In this document: positions 32,094-45,182 of the stretch, in pieces
How the letters are laid out: the number at the start of each line of letters is the position of its first letter
Numbering within the stretch: the first letter of the stretch is position 1
NCBI RefSeq assembly: GCF_001653235.2
Contig: NC_035794.1
Location: 434,001-498,000, forward strand
Reading direction: 5' to 3'
Length of the DNA stretch: 64,000 bases
Origin: Pochonia chlamydosporia 170
Lineage: Eukaryota > Ascomycota > Sordariomycetes > Hypocreales > Clavicipitaceae
Program-made: the position numbers and the translations under genes
Notes under the pieces: model-generated
Told to the model about the DNA's origin: nothing
Seen by the model: only the letters and a program-made list of their open reading frames with translations
Databases searched by the model: none

Positions 32094-33887
32094 ACCGGAA
32101 GCTGGGGTGGACACAAGGTTGAAGGCTCATGTCATGAGTGACAGGTTTTGGGACATTTTTTCTCTCGAGATGACTAAGCTACAGACCCATGCGCAGCCTA
32201 AGCTGCGAACTAATGCCCACATGTGCAAACTGAGCTCTCCTTCCTTCAGTGCTCTCGTTCCAAGTTGAACTGGAGTTGATATTCTCATAATAAGTTGTGA
32301 CGATATTGTAGACGGCATACAGTTTAATAAGTATTGCAGGCCTGGTTTTCTCACATCATTACCTATGCGTATGCTTGGCAAATCAAGCATGATTTTCACT
32401 AGCGACCAACGGTTTGCGGGAACGGAGGTCATACATCCTGAGAAGCTAATTCGGTGGAATACAAAAGCGCATTCCACCAACCAAACTGCTCATACCTACC
32501 AGACATATTAGGTAGTAAAGAGCAGCTACAGGTGCCAGCAATTGCTCCAGTCCGTCCAGTCTATCGTGCCCAGCCATATTTGGCTGGTTAAATGGTGACG
32601 GCTGTATGAGGTGTTGAGCTTGAAGTGGCGATTGTTTGCTCAACATGCTTTACCTGACGTCCTTCTATTATCGGGAGAAGGAAACAAAAAAGAGACAAAC
32701 TTGACTCTCGATAGCTCGATGAAGCCTCTTCATGCCTATGCCTGCCTACCTGGCTACTTTCTCCGGGTTTTCTGCTTTTGTCCGTAATAAAGTTTTCGTT
32801 TCTGTGATGCAAAGCTTCTTAGCCCACAGGTTGCGGAACACTTTGGTCTGTGGCTTGTCCCGCATGTTTCCGTCCAACAAACATTGAACCGAATTGTCGG
32901 CTACGATAGGAGGTTGCTCCCGGCAATGACGAGCACGACCGATTTTGCTGCCCCGCAGCCTCCTCCTCACTTGGCGGATGTGGTATGTGAGTGGTTCTCC
33001 CATTTCAATGGCATGTGGTTTCATCTACCATCAATTCTCCTTTTCCCTCCGACATCTATCCAAAGATCCAAAGACTGTTGAAGAGTCGATCTTTCCTTTG
33101 CAAGCTTTCATCAATCCAATTGTTGGATACTGTGTAAGTGTTGAGCCCCTCTTCTGACCCTACCAGAACCCCACCATGGAACAACCGTCAGGCGTCTTCA
33201 AGCAACGGGCCGATCACGTCTGGTCTGGTCTGGTCTAGTAATGGCTCAAAGCGTTACAAGCTGCCATTAGCTAGAGAAATCGCAGTCAACTTTGACTCCT
33301 TTGTACTTGGCGCCAATTGGGAACGAGGGATATTTGGACCACTCCGGTCGCCGGCTCAGTACCATGCCATGACCTCATTCCTGTGGTCATGAGCATTTTG
33401 AACTCCGACTGGCACCTGGTGCTGTGGTCTTGACATCAAGCAACTAAACTGTATGGTCAATCTGATCTGATGCTTGCATGAGCTTGGGATTACGTCTCAA
33501 TGGCAGCTGGACCCACGAAAAAAGCCCCAGTTGCCCCTCCATGTTGCGATAGCGATAAACCAAGCAGGCCTTTGTGCCACTTGACCAGACCAGACCAGAC
33601 CATGACTTCACAGACCGTTGACCTGTCTGCCAGAAAACCCCGCGTCCACTTGCCTTTGACCTCCGGTCTTCTTCTACCCCTCCAAAGCTCCAATCTGCCA
33701 TCTATTTTTGAGCAACCTGCTAACCAGATTGCTGCTTTTTCTACCTTTAGAAGCCGCAACACCCCATTCTGTTGAATTCCGACTCTCCCAAGTCTTTCGA
33801 CCCGATCATTTGCTCACAAACGTCAATTCATTCGCAGCACAGACCTTTTACAACTTCATTTTGTAATATACAACGCCTGTCACAATC
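32094..33887. other. Divergent intergenic region, BCS1-like / FBA1
   Basis: About 1.8 kb, no supported gene. Holds CCAGACCAGA-type repeats (33219-33236 and 33580-33600), one AACATTGA (32880) and a pyrimidine-rich leader before FBA1 (33640-33860), consistent with a strong glycolytic promoter. Confidence 0.55.
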
Positions 33888-35195
33888 ATGGGTGTTACCG
33901 ATGTCCTGAGCCGAAAGTCTGGCGTTATTGTCGGAGATGATGTCCTGAGACTGTTCCAATATGCCCGAGAGAAGCAGTTTGCTGTCCCTGCCATCGTGCG
34001 TTTACCCTTGTGCCAATTCTTTCCGTCGGTTGCCTTCCCCAATACTGACGACATTGCTATGGCAGAATGTTACTTCATCTTCAACTGTAGTTGCCGCTCT
34101 TGAGGCTGCTCGCGATGCCAAGGCTCCGATTATTTTGCAGATGTCCCAGGGTGGCGCTGCTTACTTCGCTGGAAAGGTAGGTTATACCCGCTCACCAGGT
34201 TTTCCTCACCTAGAACGCTGACTTTGTCACAGGGCGTGAGCAACACTGACCAGGCCGCCTCCATCGCCGGCTCCGTTGCCGGTGCTCAATATATTCGCAG
34301 CATTGCTCCCACTTACGGCGTTCCCGTGATTCTACACACCGACCACTGCGCCAAGAAACTTTTGCCTTGGCTCGATGGCATGTTGGACGCAGATGAGGCT
34401 TACTTCAAGACCCACGGTGAGCCTCTGTTCAGCTCCCACATGATCGATCTTTCCGAGGAGCCTGTCGACTGGAACGTCGAGACCACCGCCAAATACCTGA
34501 AGCGGGCTGCCCCGATGAAGCAGTGGCTGGAGATGGAGATTGGTATTACTGGAGGCGAGGAAGACGGCGTCAACAATGAAGACGTTGACAATGCCTCTCT
34601 TTACACGCAACCCGAGGACATTTTAAACATTTACAACACCTTGTCTCCTATCTCGCCGTATTTCTCCATTGCTGCTGGCTTCGGTAACGTTCACGGCGTC
34701 TACAAGCCTGGCAATGTCAAGCTCCACCCTGAACTACTCGGCAAGCACCAAGCCCATGTCAAGGCCGCCATTGACTCCAAGGAGGACAAACCTGTCTACT
34801 TTGTCTTCCACGGCGGCTCTGGGTCTAGCAAGCAGGAGTATCTTGACGCTATCAGCCATGGCGTTGTCAAGGTCAACATGGACACCGATATGCAGTTTGC
34901 TTACATGAGCGGTATCCGTGACTATATGCTGAACAAGAAGGACTATCTCCTCACTGCTGTTGGCAACCCTGATGGCGAGGACAAGCCTAACAAAAAATTC
35001 TTTGACGTAAGTTTTTACTCCCAAATAGCTGGCATATGCTGTCCTATGGAGTTTTGTGAAACTACTTGCGAACTGGATGAATGCTGACGGAATGTGAAAT
35101 TTCAGCCTCGAGTTTGGGTCCGTGAGGGTGAGAAGACCATGGCCAAGCGTGTCGCCGAAGCCCTTAAGGACTTCAACTGTGCCGGTCAGGTGTAA
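33888..35195 (+). CDS. FBA1: Fructose-bisphosphate aldolase, class II
   Basis: Zn-dependent aldolase of glycolysis/gluconeogenesis: fructose 1,6-bisphosphate to DHAP and glyceraldehyde 3-phosphate; cytosolic. Four exons, 33888-33995, 34066-34176, 34233-35006 and 35106-35195, all in phase 0, give 360 aa, the standard length. Zn ligands and substrate loops are visible: VPVILHTDHCAKKLLPWLDG (active-site Asp and His), LEMEIGITGGEEDGV, FGNVHGVYKPGNVKL (Zn His) and YFVFHGGSGSSKQEY (Zn His), then GVVKVNMDTDMQFAYMSG (phosphate/DHAP site). The start MGVTDVLSRKSGVIVGDDVL is family-typical. Three phase-0 introns of 70, 56 and 99 bp. Confidence 0.97.
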
Positions 35196-35615
35196 GGTTG
35201 CAAATGAATGCAAAAGCTTGATTAAATTGTGTGCGGCGCGTACATTTATTGGGCGCAAAGTGGCGAATACCTAGGTAGTAGAAGAACCTATCAGTTGAAA
35301 CCAAAAGGAGTAAAAATAATGCAAAGTCTACACTAAAATTGGCCATTTTCAAGGCTTAACGCAGTTTCCAGTACTGATGGTGGGTTGCAAGATAGCCCTA
35401 ATCCGACATCAACTAGGCCACGCTGTTACTACTACTAAATCAAATGTCGTCTAATAATACGCGTAAGGTTTAACGAAGGCATACGGGAGACGTTAGCAGC
35501 CTCGCCCATGAAACATCAACACCACCTCCAATGAGCCAACTAAAACGGGTGCAGTCTAGCTGGTACAGCATCTTATCCAACCAGGCCCTGATTCTTTCAA
35601 TATTTGATGTACCGC
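35196..35615. other. Convergent 3' intergenic region FBA1 / OSBP
   Basis: 420 bp, with one TACCTAGGTAG motif at 35269-35279. No coding signal. Confidence 0.5.
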
Positions 35616-36959
35616 CTATTGTCCAAGTACCTCCTTTTCAATCTCCTGCAGTTGGTCTGCGCTGAGTTTCTGGGTAGCGACCTTGGCAGCTTTCTCCGCA
35701 TCAAATCGCCACAGACCGCCGGTTTTGTCCTGATCCCCATTCAATGGCACTCCAGCGGCCTCACCTAGCTGCTTGAGCACTTGATCCTCCGCCGGGACGG
35801 CCGAAAAGTAGCGTCGCTCCCAGGTCCGTTCCTCAGCTCGCTCTTTGTTCCGAAGATCTCGCTGAGCCTGCTCGATCTTTCCCTTTTCGATTGAGACTGT
35901 ATCCATATCGCCAGCCTGAATAGCCTTAGCAACCTTGGCCCAAGCTCGTCGAGACTCAAGAGGATACTGAGCATCTATTCCAACAACATTAAGCTCGGTT
36001 TGGGCTGTGCCAACTGCGTCATAACTAGCTACTTTGGTGGCCAGGGAGTTCTTCTTGGCAGGGCCTTCATATATCTCAAACTCTTTGGTCCACTGGCCAG
36101 TCACGTTATAGAGCACTTCTTTCTCCTTACCCGTGGGGTAAAGAGTACCTACAACACTGTTCTTTTTCCCTGAGAGCCAACCCTTACCACTATAATCGAT
36201 CCTGGCAGTGTAACCACTAGAGCTGCTGATGTAACTTGAACCGTCTAGTTCAACAAACGGTGCGCCGAAAATAAGGCCTTCGATATGTAGGGACGGAAGG
36301 GTTATCAGATAATGTTCTAGCTGCTCCTTCCCACCTGACTGAATGGGGACTGTCAACACTGCATGGCCAATTTGCTTCACAATGATGGTGCTTTTGAAAG
36401 TTGCTTTTTGCGCGTTGTATCCCTCCAGTTTGACACCGGTCTTATCATTGCGAATGCAGTAAGCAGTCGCAGGAGGGTGGTGGCTGACTTGTTCTGATAT
36501 AAGCGTGGTCTCGCCGGCCTCGTCACTCCATGTGCCTAGAAACAGCTCACCGAGAAACGGATTCAGTGGCTTCTTTTCGTTCCCGAACTGTTCACTTCGG
36601 CTGGCATATTGGTGCTTTAGTGTTGACAGAAACCATTTTAATACCAACACAGCGCGTTTGGCGGGGTCGGACTCGGCAGCAGGAGCGGTGAAGACAGGCG
36701 GATGTGTTGCCCAATATGAGGAGAATTCGGTCAAGGATTGGGACGACAAGATAAACGGAGGGGCAGTGAGGGACGAAAGATCGCCGTTAAACGAGGCAAT
36801 TGACTTGAATGAGAGTCTTTGTCAGTATAGTATCTCGAATGACCAAGTACCTACTTAGGTATGTATTTAGGCAAGTGCTCTGGTGTTTTGGCATACCTTG
36901 AGGAAGGCTGACCAACTCCCACTGCTAGCCTGAGCCGCAGCCCCAGTTCCAGATGACAT
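35616..36959 (-). CDS. Oxysterol-binding protein, Kes1/Osh4 type (short ORP)
   Basis: Cytosolic lipid-transfer protein exchanging sterol and PI4P between membranes, notably at the trans-Golgi. Exon 1 36959-36897 (21 codons), intron 36804-36896 (93 bp), exon 2 36803-35616; 416 aa. The junction restores WSAFLK-SIASFNGDLSSLTAPPF, the lid region of Kes1-type proteins. The ORD fingerprint EQVSHHPP is present, preceded by KPLNPFLGELFLGTW and followed by SLHIEGLIFGAPFVEL and the PI4P-contacting basic residues. C-terminal: RRAWAKVAKAIQ and AEERTWERRYFS with a final helical region. There is no PH or ankyrin domain, so it is the short Osh4/Osh6-like class. The intron includes a copy of the dispersed TACCTA...TAGGTA motif. 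Confidence 0.94.
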
Positions 36960-38642
36960 GGTAGTAAACCGGTGGGAATCGATTGTCTGGACAAACTCGG
37001 GTTCGGGAGGGGGTCAAGGTAAATGCGAGGTGAATAGGACTGCACGTTGGTGGTGTTGGGGTGACGAGGTTGCCCAGAGGTGATCTGGTGTTGTTGGTGG
37101 TGGAATCGTGCTTTTTTCTGGACCAGACAGGAATGTTAGAAGAGGAAGTGTGCTGCTGGGTTTGCTGCTGCGCACAAGACATGGAGGTGTCCGCTTACCA
37201 GCACAAGAGTCAAGTCTGGTTTGGCTGGTGCTCAAAGACCAGAGGGCAACGGCTAGTGTCTCGCAGAGTGGACGCAGAAAGCGCAGCAAGAGTCAATATA
37301 TAAGATCTGGCAGTGATGGTTAGCATGCGGTGCATTCGGGGACGTCGGGTGCAAATATCGCTCGAGAAATGCTTCAACGTTGAGGGGCTCAGTATATATT
37401 TGTAAAGTCTGATGTGATTAGGATTACCGCCAGTGAAATTATTTGGGCCAAAATTGAACGCCAAGGGAGGGAGGCACAAGAGGTCTGGTCCGGTACCATA
37501 TCCAAACCCACAACCTCGTTTCATTCTTTCACCTACTCGTGAACCAAGGCCGCTCGGATGCTTAGATCTGGCCACCTTGCTTTCTTAACTGGCGGTGTTC
37601 AAACCCCAAGGATGTTTGATACTATCGGATTTATTTTGGTGAAAGCAGAGTTTCCGTCTGGGTGACCCAATCGCACATAATAAATTCAGTAGCAGACAAT
37701 GGCCAAACACACGCGACAGTGAAACAGCTAATCAACGCTGCTAGGGTGCTGACCGACCAAGTTCGAGTTTAGCCCCACTCCTTTTCCCCTCCCCCACTGT
37801 CGTCATCGCAGTCCCCAACTTGCAGCTTGGTGTCCCGCTTTTGCCACCAGACAACCTTGAATCCGCATCAATCTCAATCAACTGACGACAGCACCGCTAG
37901 CAAACTACGTTCCAAACTTACACAGAACCCGAACCCGACGTGTAATGAGATGTAACAGCACAGATATTTTGAGGGGTCATGGGAGCCTGTAATATTTGCG
38001 AACGGGGAAAGGGGCAGATGTATAAGCTGTTGTTGCTGCGCGAGTTTTACAAGGTGCATCTCCAAAGTCTCGTACACAGACTGAGGACTTAAGACACCAT
38101 CAATATTTGTGCTGGATAGACATGCTTCTCATAAGGTTTGCAATAGCTTGTTGATCAGTCCGTGGCAATATGAAGCAAAGCAATAGCTACTCCAATGCTG
38201 ATTCATGCCTTCAGCGGGCCTCAATGTTCCACTCATAACTTGGTTCAGTGACCAACCATTGCATCAACACAATTCCGTCGCCATGCCCTGCTCGGCCCAA
38301 GTATGTAGCCTCCAATCTCTTACGTACAGTCATGAGATGCCAATAGCCGGCATGGAGGTAACAGTAGGGACTTCGGAGATGAGGCACCTAGATATCTGAG
38401 GCTGTGACCACAGCATTCCGAAACCAAGTAGGAAAACGACTGTCTTCGTTTGAGCACAAATAGTGGCGGTGCCTACAAGATCTATATGTACAGCATTATT
38501 ACAACTTCTGCTTTATAATACATGATTGTTGCCAACAACAGAACTCCTTATTTGATCATGGACTTTGTGTTTCTTGTCTTGCCAAAATAACGTGCTTCGT
38601 TATCGCCATGATAGTACCGTTTTAGACTCGATACTTGGTACT
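36960..38642. other. Intergenic region, nothing coding
   Basis: About 1.7 kb. The left part is the OSBP promoter; one TCAATGTT lies at 38221. A few small open frames show no family features. Confidence 0.5.
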
Positions 38643-39285
38643 TTATTTACCATCAAATCCGCACTTCTCCATTGCTTCTTGCCAGGTGCCGCGAGTAGAA
38701 GAATTGCATCTCTCCTGAACGACACTCCAGGTACGATTACGGACGACTCCTTCAACGCCGCGCTCTTGGCGGACGAGGCTCGCCAGCACCTGTGTCCGTG
38801 CTTCCCGAGGGAAAAAGCGCCCCGAATAGGGATCCAGTCGCTCATCTACAACCCTTTCACGGTCCCTCTGCATTTCTATATCGCGGAGAGTGGCCTCTGG
38901 GTCATTTGGGTCAGGGCTCGCGGCAACGAGTGCGCAATAATCCAGCGCCTCCGTTCGGGCCGCCCACGTTGAGAAAAGAACCTTTCTCTTGAACGAATCA
39001 CAAGCTTCAGAACTTATTGGCCGGGAGCCTGACACAGGGCTTCTCTGTGCAGTTGAGCCGGGATCAAATCCAGCGTGTGAGGGTGTGGCCAGGGCATTGA
39101 TGTGCTCAGTGATGGTGTCGTCGACAGCTGATCTGGAGAAACGCAGAAAATCTGTGAGATCGTCAGCCAAAGCTAGTCTTACTGCTATATGTGCATTTGT
39201 CAATGAGAAAATAAATACCGCGAAGGGCCCCAGACGAGAAGCAAAACTGTGGTGATAAGTTTGGCCGAGACGGGAGCTCAGTCAT
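38643..39285 (-). CDS. MIX23 / caffeine-induced death protein Cid2 family
   Basis: Mitochondrial intermembrane-space protein that supports protein import under stress in yeast (Mix23); the fission yeast homolog is Cid2. Exon 1 39285-39219, intron 39152-39218, exon 2 39151-38643; 191 aa. The phase-1 junction restores FCFSSGALRDFLRFSRSAVD with D following, matching the family start CF..FL...R..DD. The family cysteines are seen: FCFSSG, EACDSFK, LDYCALV and a CX14C pair near the C-terminus (ERC...EKC). RERVVDERLDPYSGRFFPRE and a VRNRTWSVVQERC helix are diagnostic. No presequence, consistent with Mia40-dependent import. The fungal insert around residues 45-70 is variable. Confidence 0.88.
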
Positions 39286-40625
39286 GGTGTGTGACTGACG
39301 AGACTGTGCAGAACGGGCGGGAACGGCGGGAGCGTCACCATCACCGTTGCCAGTCCTGTTGGAGGCGGCCGAGCCAGATTTCCAAAAGATGGCCAGGCTG
39401 GGCAATATTTATCAAGGACAGTAGGAAAAGGACTTATGTTGGACTTAAGAGTGCTGCGTGCGCGAGCATTTGGTAGATTCCAGTGGTTGAACTTGGGAGT
39501 GGCCAGGGGGCGTGACGAGATGGTCTGGTGGTCCCAGCCGTTTGATGTTTGGTCTGGTGGTCCGCCACTCATGCTAATAAGTACCTACTTCCTGGGTAGT
39601 CTTGCCTGGTGGTTGAGGCTGGTACGTGTTTGGCAGTCAATCGCAGCAGGCAACCCATCATGTGTTTTTACTTTTCACAACATGCAGACACATAATAGTA
39701 TGTTGCATTACAATCATATAAGAGAAATGTCTAATTATACATCTGTTTGGTTTTATTGGAGAATTTTTCCTACTTGCTAAGAGTCTAATGTAGCCCAGAG
39801 ATGAGAGTAAATTGGCTGGCCAAATTTGTGACTGTTTGTATGGTTAGACGAAAAAAGGAACAAGTTGGCCTCAATGTTTCAAATAGGCACACATCACTGC
39901 CGCTCAGGTCATACCAAAGCATGAGATGTCGGCTGAGCTGATCCGGCCGGGCAGTTGGCTCAAACCAGAAATCGAAATAAATTGTGTCAAGTCAATGTAA
40001 TACAGGACACATTCTCAGTTAGTGGTCAGGTACTTGACATGTCTGGTAGACCAGACCCCACCCAGCTGCCCTAAGTTAGGTACCTAGGTACTTGCTTGGC
40101 TTGGGTTTGGGCGTCTGGTCTGATCTGACCTGCCAGGCTGCGTCTGGAACATCCCACATGCCCACAACTCGGTGCAAGTTATTGCCTGCCACAACCAGAC
40201 CAGATCCGAAGATCCGCCGGTAAGAGAGAGTATCAGACCTACAACTCATTTTCTGCCCCCCATATCAATCGTTTACTGTATCCAGTATCGCTTTTTACTT
40301 GCAAATCTCAAGGGCTCGTTCCCGCTCTCTTTTCGGATAGCAACAGCTGGGACATAATCTTGGCCCATGTTATCAGTTGAAGTCGGGCAAATCACTCAGT
40401 CAGGTACTATCTAGCTCTGCTCGAATCCCGTAAGTTTTGTCACCGATGTAGGCTTGTGTCTCGCCTCTGCAGCAACAGGTTCCAGCAGCGAATTGCCGGA
40501 ACCAATTCTCGTCCAAGTCACCGTCTAATCTCGAAATCGCATATAGTAATAATCAACCGCAATCGCTCTTCGATTTGCACTGAATCTTCTCGCTTCACGA
40601 GCCAGCAGCGCAACCAACCGCAACC
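39286..40625. other. Divergent intergenic region MIX23 / NAA15
   Basis: 1.34 kb. Dispersed motifs: TCAATGTT (39871), TTAGGTACCTAGGTACTT (40075-40092) and CCAGACC blocks (40050, 40190-40203). The last ~200 bp form the NAA15 leader. Confidence 0.5.
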
Positions 40626-42939
40626 ATGCCGCAACAACTTGCGCCGAAAGAAGCGGCGCAGTTCCGGCAAGTCATCCGCAGCTACGAAGATAAGCAGTAT
40701 AAACGTGGGCTCAAGACGGCAGACCTCATATTGAAGAAAAATCCAAAGCATGGAGACACAATGGCCATGAAAGCTCTGATCCTCAACAGCCAAGGGAAAA
40801 CTGATGAAGCATTTGCGCTGGCTAAGGAGGCGTTGACCGCTGACATGAAATCGCATATCTGTTGGCATGTCTATGGACTTCTCTATCGAGCGAACAAGAA
40901 TTTCGAAGAAGCAATTAAGGCATACAAGTTTGCCCTGAAACTGGAACCCGAGTCGACGCAGATCCAGCGAGATTTGGCCATTCTCCAAATTCAGATGCGG
41001 GATTACCAAGGGTACATTCAAAGTCGAAATGCTATGCTGCAAGCTCGCCCGCAACTGCGCCAGAGTTGGACGGCCCTTGCCATCGCCAACCACCTTGCCG
41101 GTAACCTCTCCGAAGCCGAAAACGTCCTGACCACGTACGAAGGGACTCTCAAAACGACCCCGTCGCGAAACGACATCGAGCACTCTGAAGCTGTCATGTA
41201 CAAAAACTCGTTGATTGCTGCGCAAGGAGACTATGAGCGTGCCTTGGAGCATTTAAACACTGCTTGCAAGCATAATCTCGATCGCCTTGCTGTGATGGAG
41301 AGTAGAGCAGAATTTCTGGCTAAATTAGGTCGCAACGAAGAAGCTGCTGCTGCCTATCGAGCCCTTCTGGATCGAAACTCCGACCACGCAGTGTATTACG
41401 AGAAGTTGGCGTCTGCATTAAATATCCCCCAAAACGATTTGAGGGCACGAAAAGCGCTGTATGATGAGTATTCGGAAAAGTTCCCTCGTTGTGATGCAGC
41501 CAAACGAATTCCCTTGGATTTTTTATCTGGTCAGCACAGCCAAACCTTTCAAGTCCATTTGACCCCCCAAACAAGATACTAACAGCAAGCAGGTGATGAA
41601 TTTGGTCAAGCCGCTGAAGCCTATCTCACACTGATGTTCAACAAGGGAGTTCCCTCCACTTTTGCAAACTTGAAGCACTTGTACTCTGATTCAACCAAGA
41701 AAGGCTGCCTCGCCTCTCTTGCGGAAAAATATTTGCAGTCTGAGTCCACCTCGTCAACCAGCAAAGATAAAGGAGAAGCTGCAGCGCTCTACTTCTTAGC
41801 ACAGCACTACAACTACCATCTCAGCCGAGATTTGACAAAAGCCATGAGTTACATCGAAAAAGCCATCGAAAAGGACCCCAAGAGCGTTGATTTTCACATG
41901 ACAAGGGCAAGAATTCTAAAGCACGGCGGTGAAATTGAGAAAGCCTCGGAGATGATGGACATTGCACGAAAACTTGACCTGAAGGATCGGTACATCAACA
42001 GCAAGGCCGCAAAGTATCAGCTTCGAAATAATGAAAATGAACGCGCGCTCAAGACAGTCGGTCTGTTCACACGGGCGGATACGGTCGGTGGCCCTTTGGC
42101 AGATCTTTTGGATATGCAATGCGTCTGGTATCTTACAGAGGATGGAGAGTCTTATGCTAGACGAGGAAACATCGGCCTCGCCCTCAAACGATTTCACGCT
42201 GTAGCCAACATTTTCGATGTTTGGCAAGAAGATCAGTTCGATTTTCACTCCTTCTCCCTAAGAAAGGGCCAGATCCGAGCTTACGTTGAGATGATTCAAT
42301 GGGAGGACCATGTTCGCGACCACCCGTTTTATGCGCGTGCTGCGCTTGATGCTATCAATTTGTATGTGGAGATGTCAGACAAGGCGTCCGCCAACGGGGT
42401 TAACGGTGTGAGCGATGAAAATGGAGATGATGCATTGGCGAAGAAGAAGGCTGCCAAAAAGGCAAAGAAAGAGCTTCAACGGCTGGAGAGAGAGGCGGCC
42501 GATAAGCAAGCTAAACAGGATCCGAACAAAGGTGGCCAGGTTGGCGACGCCAAGAAGAAGGATGATGACCCGTTGGGACTGAAGCTTGCTGCCACCAGCG
42601 AACCTCTCAGCGAGGCCATGAAATTTCTCAGCCCGCTGCTGCAAGCGTGCCCTAAGAGCATTGACGCTCAGCACGCAGGTTTTGAGGTTTATATCCGTCG
42701 ACGTAAGTGACTAGACAATCAGAGGCACTCACTCAGCAATGGTTAGCTTAAGTTGTGACTAACCTGTGACAGGAAAACTCATCCCAGCCTTGCGATGCCT
42801 GAAACTTGCTGTGGCTATCGATCGGTCGAACTCCAAGACTAAGGCGCAAGTTTCGACCTTTGAAACCGCTTTGACGTCGGCATCTGATTTGCCACAAAAG
42901 TTGTCAGAAGTATTGACTGCCGAATTCAAAGCTCTGTGA
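40626..42939 (+). CDS. NatA N-terminal acetyltransferase auxiliary subunit NAA15 (Nat1)
   Basis: TPR scaffold of the ribosome-bound NatA complex; it positions the catalytic subunit Naa10 and shapes its specificity for Ser/Ala/Thr/Gly N-termini. Exons 40626-41529, 41593-42702 and 42773-42939 give 726 aa. Intron 1 (63 bp) has ACTAACAGC near the acceptor; intron 2 (70 bp) has GACTAACCTGTGACAG. Helical TPR repeats run throughout: YKRGLKTADLILKKNPKHGD, SHICWHVYGLLYRANKNFEE, YKFALKLEPE and, in exon 2, AMSYIEKAIEKDPKSVDFHM. Family motifs WYLTEDGESYARRGNIGLAL and DQFDFHSFSLRK are present. A Lys/Glu-rich segment (about 590-650, KKKAAKKAKKELQRLERE) matches the basic ribosome-contacting region. Start MPQQLAPKEAAQFRQ is family-typical. 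Confidence 0.96.
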
Positions 42940-45182
42940 GGTCGTAATCCTGGATCGTCAACGATGGACTGGGATTGCACTTTGAACTCGTTTCTAGCGG
43001 CAGGAGTGGTAGGATCGAGCTGGCCGAGAGTTTTTTGAGAAGCGATCACCTGGCGATGGAAGTTCCAGTAGCATGGGTTGGGGTTTTCGTTCCATTGATA
43101 GTACCGGCGTCAACAGGGAGGGTGAAGTCTGGCTGGGCAACTGCAGCTCGTCGGTTTGTGACGCAGCGTCTTGCTCTGAGGGCATTCTGGGATAGCAAAA
43201 GTGCCGAGAAATTGTGAGTAAAGCTGCATTTATTTTTCTAACACGATAACGAAGCACGTTGGTCTGCATCGGGGCATTTCATGTATTTCATGCATTTCAT
43301 TGGGCTGGTCACCTCTTGGGCCGGAAAATACACAGCGCGAGAGGTTAACAACCATAGCTGTACTTGCTGCGCACAAGGGGCCGTGTTGGGTTGGATGGGT
43401 TGAAGAAAAGGGAATATTAGAGAAGTTATACAAAGGGGATCAAGAGAAGCAAGTATCAGCCAATACGGACTGGTATGAACAAAGTCGACAATACTGGTTT
43501 CTGGAAACGGTATCCAAGATGACATGCAACAGCCAGTCGTGAGTTCAATCTGCTCTAGCGCTGCAGCTTGGGGTGCTTGTACATCATCGATCTTGATGAA
43601 TAGATACTCTGCTCCTTAGATGAGAACTTTGAGGACAAATCGCTACTGCTGCATACTGTACGCAGACGCTGTGATATTCAAGACATGTCTTCAATGATCC
43701 TAAACATTCGCTAATCAATTCCAATCGTTGGATTAAAAGCCTCGTTGGGAAGGGGCCAGTCAGAGGTCCGGTCGTCTTCGACATATCAAATCTGCCGTGT
43801 AGAACCCACACTAGTTGAATACAAGACCGATATAGGAATATCACAATGTGCACTGTGGATCGGATTTATTGCCTACTGGCCAGCCAGAATAGGTACCTAG
43901 GCATGTACTGGAGTCTTTTCTCGTGAAGCCGTGACCAGGCTGAGTTGAAGTCTGATTTGAGGATTGACCAGATATGATATTGAACTTCAGATTGACATCT
44001 TTTGCAGCTCGTACGGACTTACCAATGTCGGTTACTCTAACCGCGTTGTGATTCAGCAGCTATTAGTGGAGCTGACGTTCTAATTTAGACAGAAATACCC
44101 ATTCGATCCATGTCTCATGTTGCCTGTGGCTGACGAATACGCGTCGCTGTGTCTAGCTGTGTCGATACATGTTAACAGCCTGGTAGGATCAAATGTCTAG
44201 GGATCTAGTCACTCCAGAAAGCCTGGCTTGTTTGCTCCATGTCAAACTTGAATGTCGTGCCGAGGATGCCGCGCAGGCCGAAGCACTAGACCAGACGAAT
44301 TGACCAGTGGCCATTCATGATTGATTAAATGGCCATGTCAAGTCAAGTCCAGGGAGATCCACCCTGGCATCAAATGGAGCCATTCAAATGGAGCCAGGCA
44401 CTTGACGTGGAGACCATTAGCTCCGCGGACATAGGGCAACATTGAATGATGGGGACATGGACCAGACCTGAGATGCCTGGGCAGGTTGAGCACCAGACAC
44501 ATGCATGCATGCATGCAGGGACCGTGGTCGGGCCGGGGACAACATTGAACCCGTTGACCATTGAGCAGAGCCAGGCTGGACATGGACAAATGCGCCGAAT
44601 GGCCACAAAAGTCTAGTTGACCTGGACCTGGCATCATCTCCAAGACTCATTCATGTCCTGAGAAAATTTATCCCCTTTCCGCGGCGAGTTTCTGGAGCTT
44701 CGTGTCTCGTGTCCCTATCGCTGCGCGTTTTCTTTTCTTTTCCTTTTTTCCTTCTTTGCTTTTTTTGTGTTCCAGTCGGTTCACCCTCGCTCCTTTCTCT
44801 TCTCCGTCACTCGTTTAAATTGCTCCAAGATTCCACTACCGCACAAGTCGATCGGATGGGGCGCAGTTGATTGGGGCACAGCAATCCTTGACATGCTACA
44901 GACCTAACTGGACTGCTTTAGATCAACCCTCCGACGGAAAGCAAAGACTGTGGAAAAGTCCAAGCCAAGTTTCTCTACCATTTAACGCAAGCCGTGATAT
45001 CCTGGGCTCTCTCCGGCAAGCTTGCGTGTGTGTGTGCGTTCTGTTGGCATCAAGCTCTGTTCTACTTTGTGTCACCTGTTCACTCGTTTGAGCATCGTTT
45101 CCCCTTTCTTCCCTTTGGTTGGGACAGCCCTCATATCTTGGCGCCCTGTATTCAACATTGAAGCAACCTGGAAATAGCTATA
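42940..45182. other. Large intergenic region, motif-dense, pyrimidine-rich leader at right
   Basis: 2.2 kb without a supported gene. 44330-44640 is unusually rich in dispersed motifs: AACATTGA at 44438 and 44541, CCAGACC blocks and a (CATG)n run (44501-44518). A TTTTC/TTTCC-rich tract (44730-44775) and another AACATTGA (45154) precede the sphingoid kinase gene. Confidence 0.55.
44501..44518 (+). repeat. (CATG)n microsatellite
   Basis: Four to five head-to-tail CATG units in the motif-dense intergenic region. Confidence 0.8.
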
